A stretch of DNA of 64,000 nucleotides, from NCBI GenBank assembly GCA_946965045.2, contig OX337228.1:5146001-5210000 (forward strand), read 5' to 3'. The first letter of the stretch is position 1, and the number at the start of each line of letters is the position of its first letter. Positions 41,336 through 53,000 of this stretch are shown piece by piece. Made by a program: the position numbers and the translations under genes. This stretch comes from Epithemia pelagica (lineage: Eukaryota; Bacillariophyta; Bacillariophyceae; Surirellales; Surirellaceae). The notes under the pieces are model-generated. The model saw nothing but the letters and a program-made list of their open reading frames with translations. It was not told the origin of the DNA and did not search any database.

Positions 41336-43574
41336 TTAGAACGGAAGTGCGCCCATGACATCGCCCGAAATAATGGCACTTTGTACCAAGTAGGTGGCAA
41401 TTCCTGCAAAGTAGCCAACAGCTGCGCCTACGGATACTTTCCGAGCGTACCACAGAAAGTCAACCTTCTCCAGGCCCATTAAAGCTACTCCAGACGCACT
41501 ACCAATTACCAAAATGGAACCTCCAGTTCCCGCACAAAGAGCAATTAATTGCCACAAGCGATCATCGGTACCGTAATCGGCAAGGTCGTACATTCCCATG
41601 GTGGCAGCCTGATAAGGAAGAGGTAAGATACGTCATCAGATCAACAAGATTTAAGCACACACGACGACTTACCACCAAAGGTACATTATCAATCAAGGCG
41701 GACGCAATGCCAATAACAGTGGCAATGATGTCTAGACTTGGAAGCGTTTCAGAGAGATATACGGCCAAATCTTTGAGCAATCCACTTTTGTCCAAAACGC
41801 CAATGCTCATCAATATTCCCAAGAAGAAAAGAATCCCAGACGTATCAAGTCGTTCCAGTGCGGCAGGAACTTTCAGACCTTCTTCTTCGTCTGCCAAATG
41901 AATGACGTCAGTGAGTGTCCACATGAAGCCAAGTCCAGTAAGCATAGCCAAATAGGGAGGAAGGCCCGTCAGTTCAGCAAAGACTGGTACCGACAACAAA
42001 GAGGCAATGCCAGACCAGAACACAAGGTTGCCTCGCGCAGAAAGAGGAGTCGGTTCTGGCAACAACGCGCCATCTTCGGTTTCGTCCTCTTCCACTTGAT
42101 TGACTAAGAAAGCGAGGGATCCTACCAGACAAACCACTGACGGCAGAAACAATTCCGTAACTGTTGGTACAGTCGACAACTGGTTGTTAATCCAAAGCAT
42201 GGTGGTCGTCACATCTCCTATTGGTGTCCAAACACCGCCAGCGTTTGCGGCAACCACAACCATCGCACCAAACAAAAGCCGTTCCTCATCCCGTGGAACA
42301 AGTTTTCTCAGCAAAGATATCATGACGATGGTCACCGTGAGATTGTTCAGGATCGCGGAGAGAAAGAATGTTATAAACCCGATTGTCCAGAACAATTGCT
42401 TTTTCGATGTTGTTTTGATTTGGTTTGTGACGACTTTGAACCCTTGGTGTAGGTCAACCACCTCAACGATAGTCGACGCCGCAAGCAAAAAGAAACAAAT
42501 ATCCGATACCTCAGCGAGTTGTTCACCAAGCTGTCGGATAACTTCTTCTGATGCCACTCCGGCACTTTGGTAGTAATCGGCGTATGTGACCCATAAGCCT
42601 GTACTCATGAGCAAGGCAATTCCTGCTTTGTTAAACTCAATCACCTCTTCAAATATGATTCCGAGATATCCCAGCACAAAAATCCCAATCATTGCAATGT
42701 CTGAATGGTCGTGCAGCCAGGCTGACTGAGAAAGAAAAGAGGCGAAAGCTCCAGCAAAGAGAAGAGATGCTCCCACTGCAATAATATCTTGCTTGGCTTT
42801 TTCTGGAGTGTTCGCCAAGCTGTTGGCGGTATCACACATTTCGTCCCTCATCTGATCAAAGCGGTTTCGGAGTTTCGGGTACTTGTCGGTCAAGGTGACC
42901 AAACTAACACGTTCGTCTTTTTGGACAACAGTCATAACGTCCTGTAAATTGATGACACCCAAAATTTTGCTGTCATCTTGAAGGCGATTGGAGCTGACAG
43001 AATCCGCCACCACCAAATGTCTTATGTTTGATTCCTGCATGAGAGCAATTGCGGCACTGGCGACCTCAGACGGACTGACCGCAATCAAATTGCTTGCAGG
43101 AGTGACATAGTCTTTTACTGGGGCAACAAGAAAAGAAGCAGATTCCTCTTCGTTATTGGAGGATTGTACACGTGCTGTGGAAAACTTGATATAATCTGAT
43201 TCCGTGAACAGACCGAGTAACTTGTCGTTGCTATCAAACACAAGAGCAGCGTCTTGGTTACCTCCAGTGATGGCATCCATGACAGAAAGAACTCCGTCCT
43301 GATCAGACGCTTTGTGGAATCCATTCATCCGTTGCGCCTCAGTCAAGATTCTCGAAGCTGGACAGGAAAATCCAAATCCTTCAGGAGTGATGAAGGATGC
43401 GGGGTTGTCCAGGATGCCCTCGCTGGACGACTTGAGAGGTCCAATTGGTAGGGCATTGTTCTGAACCGAGAAAGATGTGTGGCGAAAACTTGGGTTGCTT
43501 CTTCCAGTGAAAGCATGACTGCTCTCAAAGACATGAAGTAGGAGCACCACGGATCGCAGCTGCAGGCATTTCAT
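41336..43574 (-). CDS. Plastid NhaD-type Na+/H+ antiporter with N-terminal CBS pair
   Basis: Exons 43574-41673 and 41608-41336; the 64-bp intron restores DNVPLV-AATMGMYD; 724 aa. The frame is open to 43712, but ATG 43574 gives a signal peptide ending S-S-H-A followed by Phe-Thr-Gly, the plastid cleavage pattern. Seen: two CBS motifs (about residues 70-230), each with a D/G-rich turn such as LLGLFTESDYIKF and ILGVINLQDVM, then a linker and about 12 hydrophobic helices. NhaD hallmarks include ILNNLTVTIVM and GDVTTTMLWI with a preceding NAGGVWTPIG. Known: plant NHD1 is a chloroplast envelope Na+/H+ antiporter. The CBS pair before the NhaD core is an unusual fusion and suggests nucleotide regulation. 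Confidence 0.92.
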
Positions 43575-44366
43575 TTTGTCTTTCCTCTCTGTTCCCCTCT
43601 TTTTTACTCGATCTCTTCCATCAATGTCCCATTCCCATGGCTGGTGCTGGTAGATAGTCGTTGGCATCCGCCGTATCTTTGAGGTACGTGGTCGACTGTC
43701 AGGCGTCGTCATATTGCTCGCAGAATTCGTAGACCTCTCACACGCACGCGTGTGTAGTGTGTAGTATGCCCCACCTGTTTACGTCCAAAAATCTAGCCAC
43801 CGCAACGTACAACCGGACGATCGGAATGCAGTCGCACAGTCCTCGAACTTGTAAATTCTACAGCAAAGGCTAATACTTTCTCTGTCAACCGCGTAGGTTT
43901 TGCCACAAAATGAAAACTAATCAGTTACATGAATCCTTGGTACAATATTTGCAACGCAATATCTTTTGTGAAACGATAGAGATTAAAGGTCTCACTTGTC
44001 TCTATCATGGACAAGGTGCACCCGACAGAAAGATGTGAAATTTTACGGCGCTACTCCGACCCCCAACAGCCAGCAGACCAAAGATGAGACAATAGCCTCA
44101 TTCATTTTTTCTTCTCTGCGTTGAGGAGACCCAAAAAAGCATAGAAAGTATAGAGTCGCTCTTTGGGCCTCGCGTGTATTGGATATTGGATGGACTTTTC
44201 AATGTCCCTATCGGAGAGACGACATTGACAAGAAACACTAGACGAGCCAGTGCGTTACCATCGGTCAGACTCGGATTGAAGACTGACCAACAGATTGAGC
44301 TCAATCCGTTGAAACTTTTCTGTAAGGACGCGAAAGACCCCTTACGGACGACGATCATTGGATTCG
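43575..44366. other. Divergent intergenic region, NhaD to sulfotransferase
   Basis: 792 bp. It contains the 8-bp palindrome CACGCGTG in a CA/GT-rich dyad (about 43738-43760) close to the NhaD side. No coding frame with recognisable similarity. It should hold the two promoters. Confidence 0.4.
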
Positions 44367-45974
44367 ATGAATATGGTCATTTCGACAGTGAGTAACCATG
44401 AGGATGCACGGTATCAGTATAGACCTCAGCGGAGTGCACAGACCACGGCGATTTATCTAAAGCCCTCCACCTCTAGTGGTGTTCGAAGTACAACTGCAAC
44501 AATGCGTTGTTCGCCCCAAAAGAGTCCACTTCTGCAAAAGCAGCAAAAAGTGCATATCGCCGTTCCTCGATCCGAGCAAGGCATCATGACAGGAACTCCT
44601 ACGATGAAACCGCAAAACACAAGTCTCGACGCTGGGCAGGATGGAGGCAAGCAGGCCAACACAACATCGATGAAAGTTGGCGTGAAGGGTCACATGCAGA
44701 TGAATCACGGCACCAGTGACTCGAGTTTATCGTCGTCTCATGTAACGTATCATCTGCAAAATGGGAGTAAAGAGACTTATACACTTCCCATTACTGCTCC
44801 TCTAAACTCTCCATGCGACGATACCTCCAAGAAAAGAAGACGGCGGAGCTCCAACCTCAATCATTGGCACAACGCGTCGCTCCAACAAAGAGCCATCTTT
44901 TGTGCCATTCTGATTTTTTCTCTCTGGCAAGCAGTTCGATTGACGCAAAGGATTCACCGTAAATTCCAAGGAGAGCAGCTTCCTCCTCCCCAAACCCTGG
45001 ATTTCCTTGTCGCTGGTTTCCCAAAAGCAGGGACAACGACCATGCTTGCCACCCTTCGTGACCACCCGCAAATCGCAATGGACTCGCAGGAGAACTGCCA
45101 AATTGCCCGACCTATTCAACAAGATGATGTGAATCTGAAACGCCTGAACCGTTATCTCTTTGCTCTCAAAAACGATGTCGTCAAAGAACGGAACCAAGAC
45201 CGGTCATTGCTATTTTCCCTCTCGTCCATGATGAACAATGGGGCCAACCCTGCACTAGCTCCCCTAGTACCTGAGAATCTCATGTCTGGAATCAAGTGTC
45301 CCGACGCAGTGAAGAACTTCAAGGCCATTCACCGACTGTCTCAGCACTCACCGAACTGCAAATTTATCATTGGCGTTCGACATCCCATTTTGTTTCTGCA
45401 GTCGTTTTACAACTACAGAGTGTTGGAAGCTCACGTGAAGAACCGACCCGATATTCCGTCTCTTTTTGACATTTGGGAGCGAAAACTAAACTGGTGGGAC
45501 ATCTCCCCGGATACCACCCGGTATGAACTTTTCTTGTCCCAGTTTGGCAAAACAGAAATGAGTCTCGACCAACTACAAAATTGGTTCGTAGAACGGCCGA
45601 CGCTTGCTGTCAAGCCGAATCGTTTTCGTATCTTCCTGTATACTCTTGAGCAAATGGAAGATGTCTCCAACAATGATACGTTTCGACGAGATCTCCAAAA
45701 CTTTCTGGGACTCTCCGAAGAGGTGCAGCATTTTGGGCATGAAAACAAGATATCAAGTCTGGCAGATCAATACAAGGAAACGATTGACATTTGCTCTGCC
45801 GAATATAGTTCCCTTCGATCCGTCGCGATTCAAAATGCCGTTACGACCGTGCAGTGGATGCGCAAGTTCCTGCAATCCCCCGATGTGGTGGTGTCGAATA
45901 GGGCAGTCGTGGAGAAGCAAATTGAGACCTGGACAAGGGACCCCTGTGAAGATGCTTCTGTCAGTGCTGCTTAA
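44367..45974 (+). CDS. Type II membrane sulfotransferase
   Basis: 535 aa, one exon. Seen: a Ser/Thr-rich, Lys/Arg-rich cytosolic N-terminus (about 1-170), one transmembrane segment (RAIFCAILIFSLWQAVRL, about 175-193), then the PAPS 5'-phosphosulfate loop AGFPKAGTTTM (about 215), a 3'-phosphate segment VRHPILFLQSFYNYR (about 336) and a C-terminal catalytic domain with charged helices. Known: sulfotransferases of this topology sulfate glycans or lipids in the Golgi lumen using PAPS. The substrate cannot be guessed. The start is at the first ATG of the frame; the long low-complexity N-terminus makes the precise start uncertain. Confidence 0.87.
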   Translation: MNMVISTVSNHEDARYQYRPQRSAQTTAIYLKPSTSSGVRSTTATMRCSPQKSPLLQKQQKVHIAVPRSEQGIMTGTPTMKPQNTSLDAGQDGGKQANTTSMKVGVKGHMQMNHGTSDSSLSSSHVTYHLQNGSKETYTLPITAPLNSPCDDTSKKRRRRSSNLNHWHNASLQQRAIFCAILIFSLWQAVRLTQRIHRKFQGEQLPPPQTLDFLVAGFPKAGTTTMLATLRDHPQIAMDSQENCQIARPIQQDDVNLKRLNRYLFALKNDVVKERNQDRSLLFSLSSMMNNGANPALAPLVPENLMSGIKCPDAVKNFKAIHRLSQHSPNCKFIIGVRHPILFLQSFYNYRVLEAHVKNRPDIPSLFDIWERKLNWWDISPDTTRYELFLSQFGKTEMSLDQLQNWFVERPTLAVKPNRFRIFLYTLEQMEDVSNNDTFRRDLQNFLGLSEEVQHFGHENKISSLADQYKETIDICSAEYSSLRSVAIQNAVTTVQWMRKFLQSPDVVVSNRAVVEKQIETWTRDPCEDASVSAA

Positions 45975-46816
45975 CGTTTTACTACGTGTCGCTATGTCAT
46001 TGTGTTGGTGAATGGTTTCTTTCTAGAGATATCGTCCATGCTATGGCGAACTGTCGCCATCGAAAAATGGCCGAGAAAGTTCCAGTGACGAGGCTACAAG
46101 CGAAATGCCTCTTGATGTCGTTTTGTGAAAAATGTGTCTTTCTTTTTGCGTTGATTCAGTTCCTGTTGCGATTTTTGTGTGTGAAGTGAATGGATGGAGT
46201 ATAGATGAAGTAACTTGTGCACATACGACCAATCATTTTAATCGTCTAAAGCGTCTAGGAGTAACACTGTTTTGATTGTTATGGGTCGAAGAAATACTGT
46301 GGAAACATTCTTGTCGAACATACACCTGGAGTTCACAGACAGTCAGATTGGTACACAAGCAGACGACGTTGAAGACCAGGAAAAGATTTTGCCCCGGTAG
46401 TTTGGTGGAGTAAGTACCATCGAACCTCTACCTCAGACTTCCGACAATCTAAGGGACATCTCAATCTCCGACAATGATGAGGGTTCCCCATTCCCCACGA
46501 GCAATGAATCTTTCTTGCTAGAGGAGTACCTAGAGTAGCAAGCTAGGTAGACCTTAAATTGTACTCCTACTACGATAGCTCTTAGAGGAGTATGGGCTGT
46601 GTGTCGACTGTCGACCGTCTTTGACGCCTTACGTGACAGGTGTCAGATTGACACACAAGAAGTCTCACCTTTTTTTGTCCACACGATTCCACACAAAATC
46701 AAGCAAAGAATAGGAGTAAATTCGTTTCCGATTTCCGATCCATTCTCGCTCTGTCATCACTCATCGACTCCCAAACCATAGGAGAGGTATATTCCGGATC
46801 GGAGAGCAGAATCAAC
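45975..46816. other. Intergenic region upstream of ATG9
   Basis: 842 bp. Between 46518 and 46590 is the best example of the intergenic motif: a perfect 7-bp inverted repeat CTTGCTA...TAGCAAG enclosing GAGGAGTACC, followed by TACTCCTA and TTAGAGGAGTA. Two further copies are at 46256 and 46712. No coding frame of note. Confidence 0.45.
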
Positions 46817-49800
46817 ATGGATATGACCAATGAAGACGATGGTTTGTGGGATGGTAGGCCTGACAGATGTGTGATCAAGAATCGTTCTGATTATTCGCTC
46901 CTAGCGAGTCACTGTTGTCATGTTGTGTGTCAACGACTTTGATAGCCAATATACTAACCGTACAATTGTAATCTGCTTTTGCAGAATTGAGCCATCAACA
47001 AAGTCGCGAGATTGCACAGCATCGTGCTCGGGCTCTGCAAGAGGGAATGAACCAAATTGGTGACATTGGTCCGTCTACCGAAAACGGAGGCTTTGATGCT
47101 GTCCAGCGTGTCGCGAGACGTGCAGTCGACGACATTCAGAGAGTCTCGAGAAACGTTTATCAGTCGACAGTGGACGCTTATCAACGGTCCACGATAGGAC
47201 AAAAGAGAAGCCGGCATGCATATTATTCAGTTCCCAATCAAGGGAATGAGAACGGGGGATACCTTGATGATTTTGGGATATCCACCCGGGATGACCCACT
47301 GTTGTCGCCTGGAGCGTTCACCTCGTTTGATGATCCAGGTAACAATTCTACAAATGCAAACGCATCCAGACACAAAAAACAATCAGACTTTGTTCTTTTG
47401 CCACGACTACGTCGACGACCTGTCGCAGATGGATGGAGTGCAGCTTCCAATCTCGACCTCTATTTCAGCTCACTCTATGCATACTACTACAATCGTGGAT
47501 TGACTCCCATCATAGGAAAGGGCGTCGTTGAGCTGGTGACACTGTTCATTACATTGAGCCTTTCAGTCTTCTTGTTTGCTCATGTGGACTGGCGAAAGCT
47601 GGCCAGTTGTATCGACGAAGCAACATGCGAATCCGATTTCTTCGAGGCCTACTTTGTCCGACAGCCGAGCGGGCTTGGCTATTCCATTGTCAGGATATAC
47701 TACTTTCTTTTCATTCTATTTGGAATGTTTTCAATCTGGACTTTTTGGCAGAACATTCAAAATGCGCTGAGATCAAAAAGGGTTTTCGAGGATCAATTGG
47801 GGATAGCAGCGCATAGACTAGAAGGTGGCGCTGTTGACTGGGATCGAGATGTTGTGAAAAAGCTCTGTGAATTGCAAGAGTCTGGTGAATACCGTGTTGC
47901 AATTCATGAACAAGCTCAAGGCATGGATGCTTTATCAATTGCCCATCGTATTTTGCGAAAGGAGAACTTTTTTGTTGCTTTTTTCAATCAAGGTTTGCTG
48001 GATTTCAGTGTTCCATTTTTCGGAAAAGATCATTTCTGTGCTAGCCTTGAATGGAGCCTTCACTTTTGCATTTTCAACTTCATGTTCAACCACAAATACA
48101 ATATCCGACCTGCTTTTTACTTGGACCCTTCGTCTTTGAAACACCGATTCATTGTGTGTGGAATTGTCTATGCGTTGCTCATGCCATTTCTGCTGTTTTT
48201 CACAACTGTACATTTCGGATTGAGCAATGCCTATGACTGGAAGTCCATGGGACAGTATTTGGGTCCAAGGCAATGGTCCCTGACTGCAAGATGGACATTT
48301 CGCGAATTCAATGAGCTTCCTCACCTCTTTGATCGGCGTCTGGCACCTTCATACGAAGCTGCCGAACAATATCTGAATCTTTTCGGTCAGAATGAAATGA
48401 TGACCGTCGCTGGTCACATCCTAGTCTTTTTGGGAGGATCAATTGGAGCAGTTCTCGTGGTTTTCTATGGCATCAATGATGCCATACTTCTGCATGTCAA
48501 GATTGCAGATTGGAATTTGTTATGGTACGCAGGGGTGGCGGGAGCGATATTCTCGGCTGGGAAATCCTTACTACCCCAGGGTAAGGAAGCCAGAATACGA
48601 TATATTCGCAATGTGTATACTTCTAGAGAAAGCGCACTGGAGAGTGTTGCAAATCATATCCACTACTACCCGGACATTTGGCGTGGACGAGGCTGGGATC
48701 CCAAGACGCACAAATCTTTCTCTACCATGTTTAAGTTCAAAGCCCAACTTTTCCTTCAAGAGGTCATTTCATTGATTCTGTCTCCATACATTCTCTGTGT
48801 CTCGTTGCCCAGATGCGCAGAGGCCATCTGCGAGTTTGTTTTGTCAATCAAATCTGAGGTTCCTGGTGTCGGTGAAGTCTGTGGTTATTCTACTTTCAAT
48901 TTTGATGTTTACGGAGACGAATCATGGCACGGGCGGACTCTTGGCAACAAAGTGAATTCGTCAGAGATCGACTCGAGAAACTTCTCTAACAGTGTGCTGA
49001 GCATAGGATTCGACGAGGCATCACGGCGTTATCCCAAGCCGAAAGCGAAGCATGGTAAAATGGAAAAGAGCTTCTTTAGCTTTAAGGTGTCACATCCGAG
49101 CTGGAAGGTATCAGAATCTGGGCAGCATTTGGTCGACCGCGTTGAGCAGTACCAGCGAGAAGAAACAGCATCATTCAATCGTGAACAGCAGTTGCACATA
49201 GCTGCTGCGGCGCGGCAGCTTGAAACCCTTGCTCGCCTCGAACCTCAGGGGGCCACTACGCAGGCGACGACCACTGTTCCCAATGCACATGGACTAAATA
49301 CGATGCCCGCCATGGGAGTACTTAACCAGTCAGCTATGCAGCTACAACTGGCATCAGCAGATGCGGGAGCTGGTTTGTTCCGGAGCAACACAACCGGATA
49401 TGCCACTGTTGCTGGAACAAACCCTCCTCCTCCATCTGCCTTTGCTCATCTGGCAAGCCAACCCTACATCATCGATAGCTCTCCAGCAAACACGGAAGCT
49501 GATGAAGCCTGCTCTGCTCCTTTTGCTTTGGATGTTGAACAGGGCAACATGGCCATGAGCGGATCGCGAGTTCTCTCAAGTGATGCTTTGCCGGAACCTT
49601 CTCCAACAGACTTTAGAACAAGTCTTGCATTATCCAGCGATATACGCCGATTATTAAACATGTCATCGCTGGAAACTGGTAGTCTTCTGGACGATCCCGG
49701 AGACAGCCACAACAAGGAACGCCAGTACATGTGGCTGGACCGCTATCATTCCCACATGGCTTCCGTTCAAGAACAGGGACTGCCACATTCTCCATCGACA

Positions 49801-49821
49801 ACGAAGACGGGTGATTCATAG
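46817..49821 (+). CDS. ATG9: Autophagy protein ATG9 (lipid scramblase)
   Basis: Exons 46817-46853 and 46985-49821; the 131-bp intron joins WD-ELSHQQS; 957 aa. Known: ATG9 is the only multispanning core autophagy protein, a trimeric scramblase on vesicles that seed the isolation membrane. Seen: NLDLYFSSLYAYYYNRG just before the first membrane segment, ELVTLFITLSLSVFLF, FFVAFFNQGLLDFSVPFFGK, ARWTFREFNELPHLFDRR and the ATG9 core YLNLFGQN...FLGGSIGAVLVV, SAGKSLLPQG, LQEVISLILSPYIL and CGYSTFNFD. The long disordered C-terminus (about 690-957) is Ser/Ala/Pro-rich. It converges on the SPX-MFS gene with 173 bp between stops. Confidence 0.96.
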
Positions 49822-49994
49822 AGCAAAGCTGTATAAACCAAGACATGGATGTCGTGAAAATATGTTGTCCAAAAATAATTCAGATAACTCCTTGTCTAGA
49901 CATGGAAAAGCTTGGGCTACGTAGTTGCCAGTTAGTGCTTGATGGGTCACGTCACGTCAGAACATGTAATCAATGTGCTTTTCCATAGTTGACC

Positions 49995-52900
49995 TTATAC
50001 AGCTAACAGATCCCGGTACCGCTCGATTACGAAGAGGCAGATGAGCATTATTAAAAATCCCGGAATAAAAAGCAAATTCATCAACTGCCGCAAGCTAATG
50101 AAACCCATCGAAGAAATAAACATATCTCCACTGGACCGTCCAAGGGTATCAACCAGTGTCGCCAGAAGCCCGGAATTGAACGTACCCGAAGCAAGCGCTG
50201 TGGGAATAACCTTTGAAAGAGTTGACCCGATTACTCCCTCAAATGCTTGAATGGAAAGGTAGGTAACAAAGTATCCAGCAATGTACCGTTCTGGACCAAC
50301 TGCAAGAGGGTGGCCCTGGTTGTAGTGAGAAGATGGTGTTCCCATCAAGTCACTAATGTCAATCAACAGCAAGAAGCCACAGCATCCAAACGCAATAAGA
50401 TACCGCATCAATTTCTGATCTTGAAACACCAATGATAACCGACCGATAAGTATAGAGAATGGTATCACCAGGCAGCCGTTGACAAATCCAAGAGTACCAA
50501 CTTGTTGGACCTGCCATTGGTACCGATTCTTCGATAGGGCCGAAGTTGCACTCACAAGAGCTTCGATGGTGAAGACTTTCGCAAAAAGCAGCCCCAGACA
50601 AATTCGAACAGGTAGCGTGACAAGATCGAAAAAGTTCAAGACGCGATTGAACGTCCGAGTGACTTGCTGGAACAAAGTTGGATTTTCTGGTGGTTGCGAA
50701 AGGGTGCTGCTTTCGTCGAGGAATGGGGACGAGTCACCACTGGATGTTATGTGAAGAGTTCGATCAGGAGCATCTTCTGAAGCTTCTGGGAGATTTTCAG
50801 AGCTAAAGATGGCTTCAATTTCGGCCCTATGTTGACTGGAAACAGAATCCATTTTCGCTAGCTCCTTTGCTAGCTGCTCCGCCGTCTTGGATTCTCGTTC
50901 ATGCACGCTCGTGCTTAGAAAATCGCCCTCCTTGTGGTAAGAGGTATCCAGTTTTTGGGCTTCGAGTCGTTTCTGCTCCTCCAGACCATCTCGATTGGGC
51001 TCTTCAAACGTAAGTAGAACAATAACGAGGAAGGTAGCCCACAGGGCCGCCATAAAGTACCCTGGCATTGTTAAACCATTAAACGTCACAAAGCCAACAA
51101 AGGGCACAATTGCGACAACTTCAATTTGGGCCAAGAGCACAGCCATGGCCGGTCCCATGGCAGAACCGGCTGCAACGACCATTCCAAAGGACGCATTAAC
51201 GCTGGTCCGCAAGCTTAACGGGGTTGTGTCAGCAAGAAATCTTCGAATAATACATTTTGGAGCACCCAATCCGGAAATAAATCGTCCCAACAAGGCGTAC
51301 TCAACTTGCCGAGTCTGGTCCGCAAGACTGTAGAGGAGATTGCCCACCAGCAGCAACGAGCAACTCATAATCAAAGGTTGACGAAAGGAGTAGTTTGTCC
51401 ACATGGAGAACGGAATCGACGATACAAAAGCGGCCAAAGGCATCATACCAATCAAAGTACCAGACATGGCATCATGAGCATGCAGTCGATTGGCGTACAT
51501 GGTACTAGAAGGTTCGACAATGTAGTAGTTCATGCAGTACAAAAACGCACTGATGAGGTTGAGAGTCAAATTGAAGACCTGCGATCCACTCAGAGTTGCC
51601 TTCTCTGCATGAGTTGGAGGGAGTACAGCATTGTGCTGATTGGTTTTTCTGCTTCTCCATTCCGCCAAGAGTTTCATTTCGCCCGTCAGCGACTTCCCTC
51701 TCATTGTAAGAAAAGCAGGCTCCAAGCCAAGCTGATCTTCATAAGTTCCAAATTCTATCCAAAATCTCAATGTTTTTATGAAAGAGTCGGCAAGATCTGT
51801 TTTGAGGTCCATCGATAGCGACTGTGCCGAGCTCGTGGTGTTGATAATGGAAATGAACATGGCTCGTTGCGCTTCAAAGGCCGATGAGGTTTCTTCCATA
51901 GGTATTGGATCAATCCCTTCGTCAACTGGCGGTTTCTCAGCAATGGTTTTACTTTTGCTCGGGGCCACCAACTGCTGAAAAGAGTCTGCTAAAGCAATCA
52001 ATTCTTCGTGATGCAGAATCTTTCGAAAGGCGGTCGGATGTTTGACAACCTGTTTTGTGAAGTAGTCAAGCATGGGGGTACCCTCAAACGTTCGAGCGTA
52101 TCCATCATACCTTATTAAAATTTGACAAACCGTCACGACGTTGATCACGCAAAAGGCAAACAACTCTAGAATCTCTTCCCCCAACAATGTGGCTTCAGAG
52201 GTTTCGATGGGGCCATTGACAGCGTTTTCCATCCAAGAGGCGGAAGTTTGCTTGTTCTGATGCCCCGTTAGCTCTTCAAGTTTTGCAGACAGTTGCTGCC
52301 ATTGAGAATGGTAAAACAATTGAACTTTATCCATTTCCCATAACAAGAAGGAAATCATTTCAGATCGTTCGTGGCTCGACACTTTTCTCATGGTACTTCG
52401 TTTCGATCTCGTTTTATTAAAGAGCGCTCCTCCAGAAACTGCCGGTGTTCCTGGAATGCTCGGCTGACTGGATTCGGCATCGGAACTTGCTGATATTTCG
52501 ACATTATCCATGGAATGATATTGTCGATCGGGTGGAGACAGACGCTCGGATGGACGACGGCCGTCTGGGAGGGAAGCTCTGCCCCCTGTCCTTGTTGTGA
52601 CGGGGGGCGTGAAATCGCCCTTGGGAAACAGATTTGTGTCATGACCGGCCGCAGGCGGTGGCGTTCCATGAAGCGACGACCGTTGAGATGCCGGATACAA
52701 GTCCGTACTGCTGTGCTCCATGACATCTGTCCTCATGTTGCCTGGTACACTATTTCGGATGGAAGGCGACAAAAGCGAATCGACCAAGACTTGATGCAAA
52801 GCCTCATTGGACAAACGTCCATTCGGAGCTTCACGCAATAGCTTGCGCAACTTGACACGCCGTCTTGCCATACCTTTCAACAAGACTTTGAACAACCCAT

Positions 52901-53000
52901 AATCAACCGTATGTGGCGTCCAATCAATATTGTCATCGACTCGGATCGCCTTTTCCAACCATGACCGAAACGACTCCGCTTGAGAAAAAGGGATGGACAT
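49995..53000 (-). CDS. SPX-MFS phosphate transporter (vacuolar VPT/PHT5-like)
   Basis: 1001 aa, one exon. Seen: an N-terminal SPX domain split by a disordered insert. SPX part 1 is about 1-50 (F-x-S-W-L...Y-G-L-F-K-V-L-L-K), the Ser/Pro/Arg insert is about 80-210, and SPX part 2 (FLLWEMDKVQLFYHSQW to LHHEELIALADSF) is about 215-345. An MFS domain with about 12 helices follows (FLYCMNYYIVEPSS...LIGMMPLAAF, GRFISGLGAPKCIIRRFLADTTP, LFAKVFTIEAL, FVTYLSIQAFEG), interrupted by an acidic cytosolic loop. Known: SPX-MFS proteins move phosphate across the vacuolar membrane, and SPX senses inositol pyrophosphates. The usual KKxDK helix is replaced by RYDG. Confidence 0.92.
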   Translation of the reverse strand: MSIPFSQAESFRSWLEKAIRVDDNIDWTPHTVDYGLFKVLLKGMARRRVKLRKLLREAPNGRLSNEALHQVLVDSLLSPSIRNSVPGNMRTDVMEHSSTDLYPASQRSSLHGTPPPAAGHDTNLFPKGDFTPPVTTRTGGRASLPDGRRPSERLSPPDRQYHSMDNVEISASSDAESSQPSIPGTPAVSGGALFNKTRSKRSTMRKVSSHERSEMISFLLWEMDKVQLFYHSQWQQLSAKLEELTGHQNKQTSASWMENAVNGPIETSEATLLGEEILELFAFCVINVVTVCQILIRYDGYARTFEGTPMLDYFTKQVVKHPTAFRKILHHEELIALADSFQQLVAPSKSKTIAEKPPVDEGIDPIPMEETSSAFEAQRAMFISIINTTSSAQSLSMDLKTDLADSFIKTLRFWIEFGTYEDQLGLEPAFLTMRGKSLTGEMKLLAEWRSRKTNQHNAVLPPTHAEKATLSGSQVFNLTLNLISAFLYCMNYYIVEPSSTMYANRLHAHDAMSGTLIGMMPLAAFVSSIPFSMWTNYSFRQPLIMSCSLLLVGNLLYSLADQTRQVEYALLGRFISGLGAPKCIIRRFLADTTPLSLRTSVNASFGMVVAAGSAMGPAMAVLLAQIEVVAIVPFVGFVTFNGLTMPGYFMAALWATFLVIVLLTFEEPNRDGLEEQKRLEAQKLDTSYHKEGDFLSTSVHERESKTAEQLAKELAKMDSVSSQHRAEIEAIFSSENLPEASEDAPDRTLHITSSGDSSPFLDESSTLSQPPENPTLFQQVTRTFNRVLNFFDLVTLPVRICLGLLFAKVFTIEALVSATSALSKNRYQWQVQQVGTLGFVNGCLVIPFSILIGRLSLVFQDQKLMRYLIAFGCCGFLLLIDISDLMGTPSSHYNQGHPLAVGPERYIAGYFVTYLSIQAFEGVIGSTLSKVIPTALASGTFNSGLLATLVDTLGRSSGDMFISSMGFISLRQLMNLLFIPGFLIMLICLFVIERYRDLLAV

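Noticed and set aside
44174-44395. Possible upstream exon of the sulfotransferase
   Set aside because: No conserved motif and no convincing donor/acceptor pair; the ATG at 44367 is sufficient.
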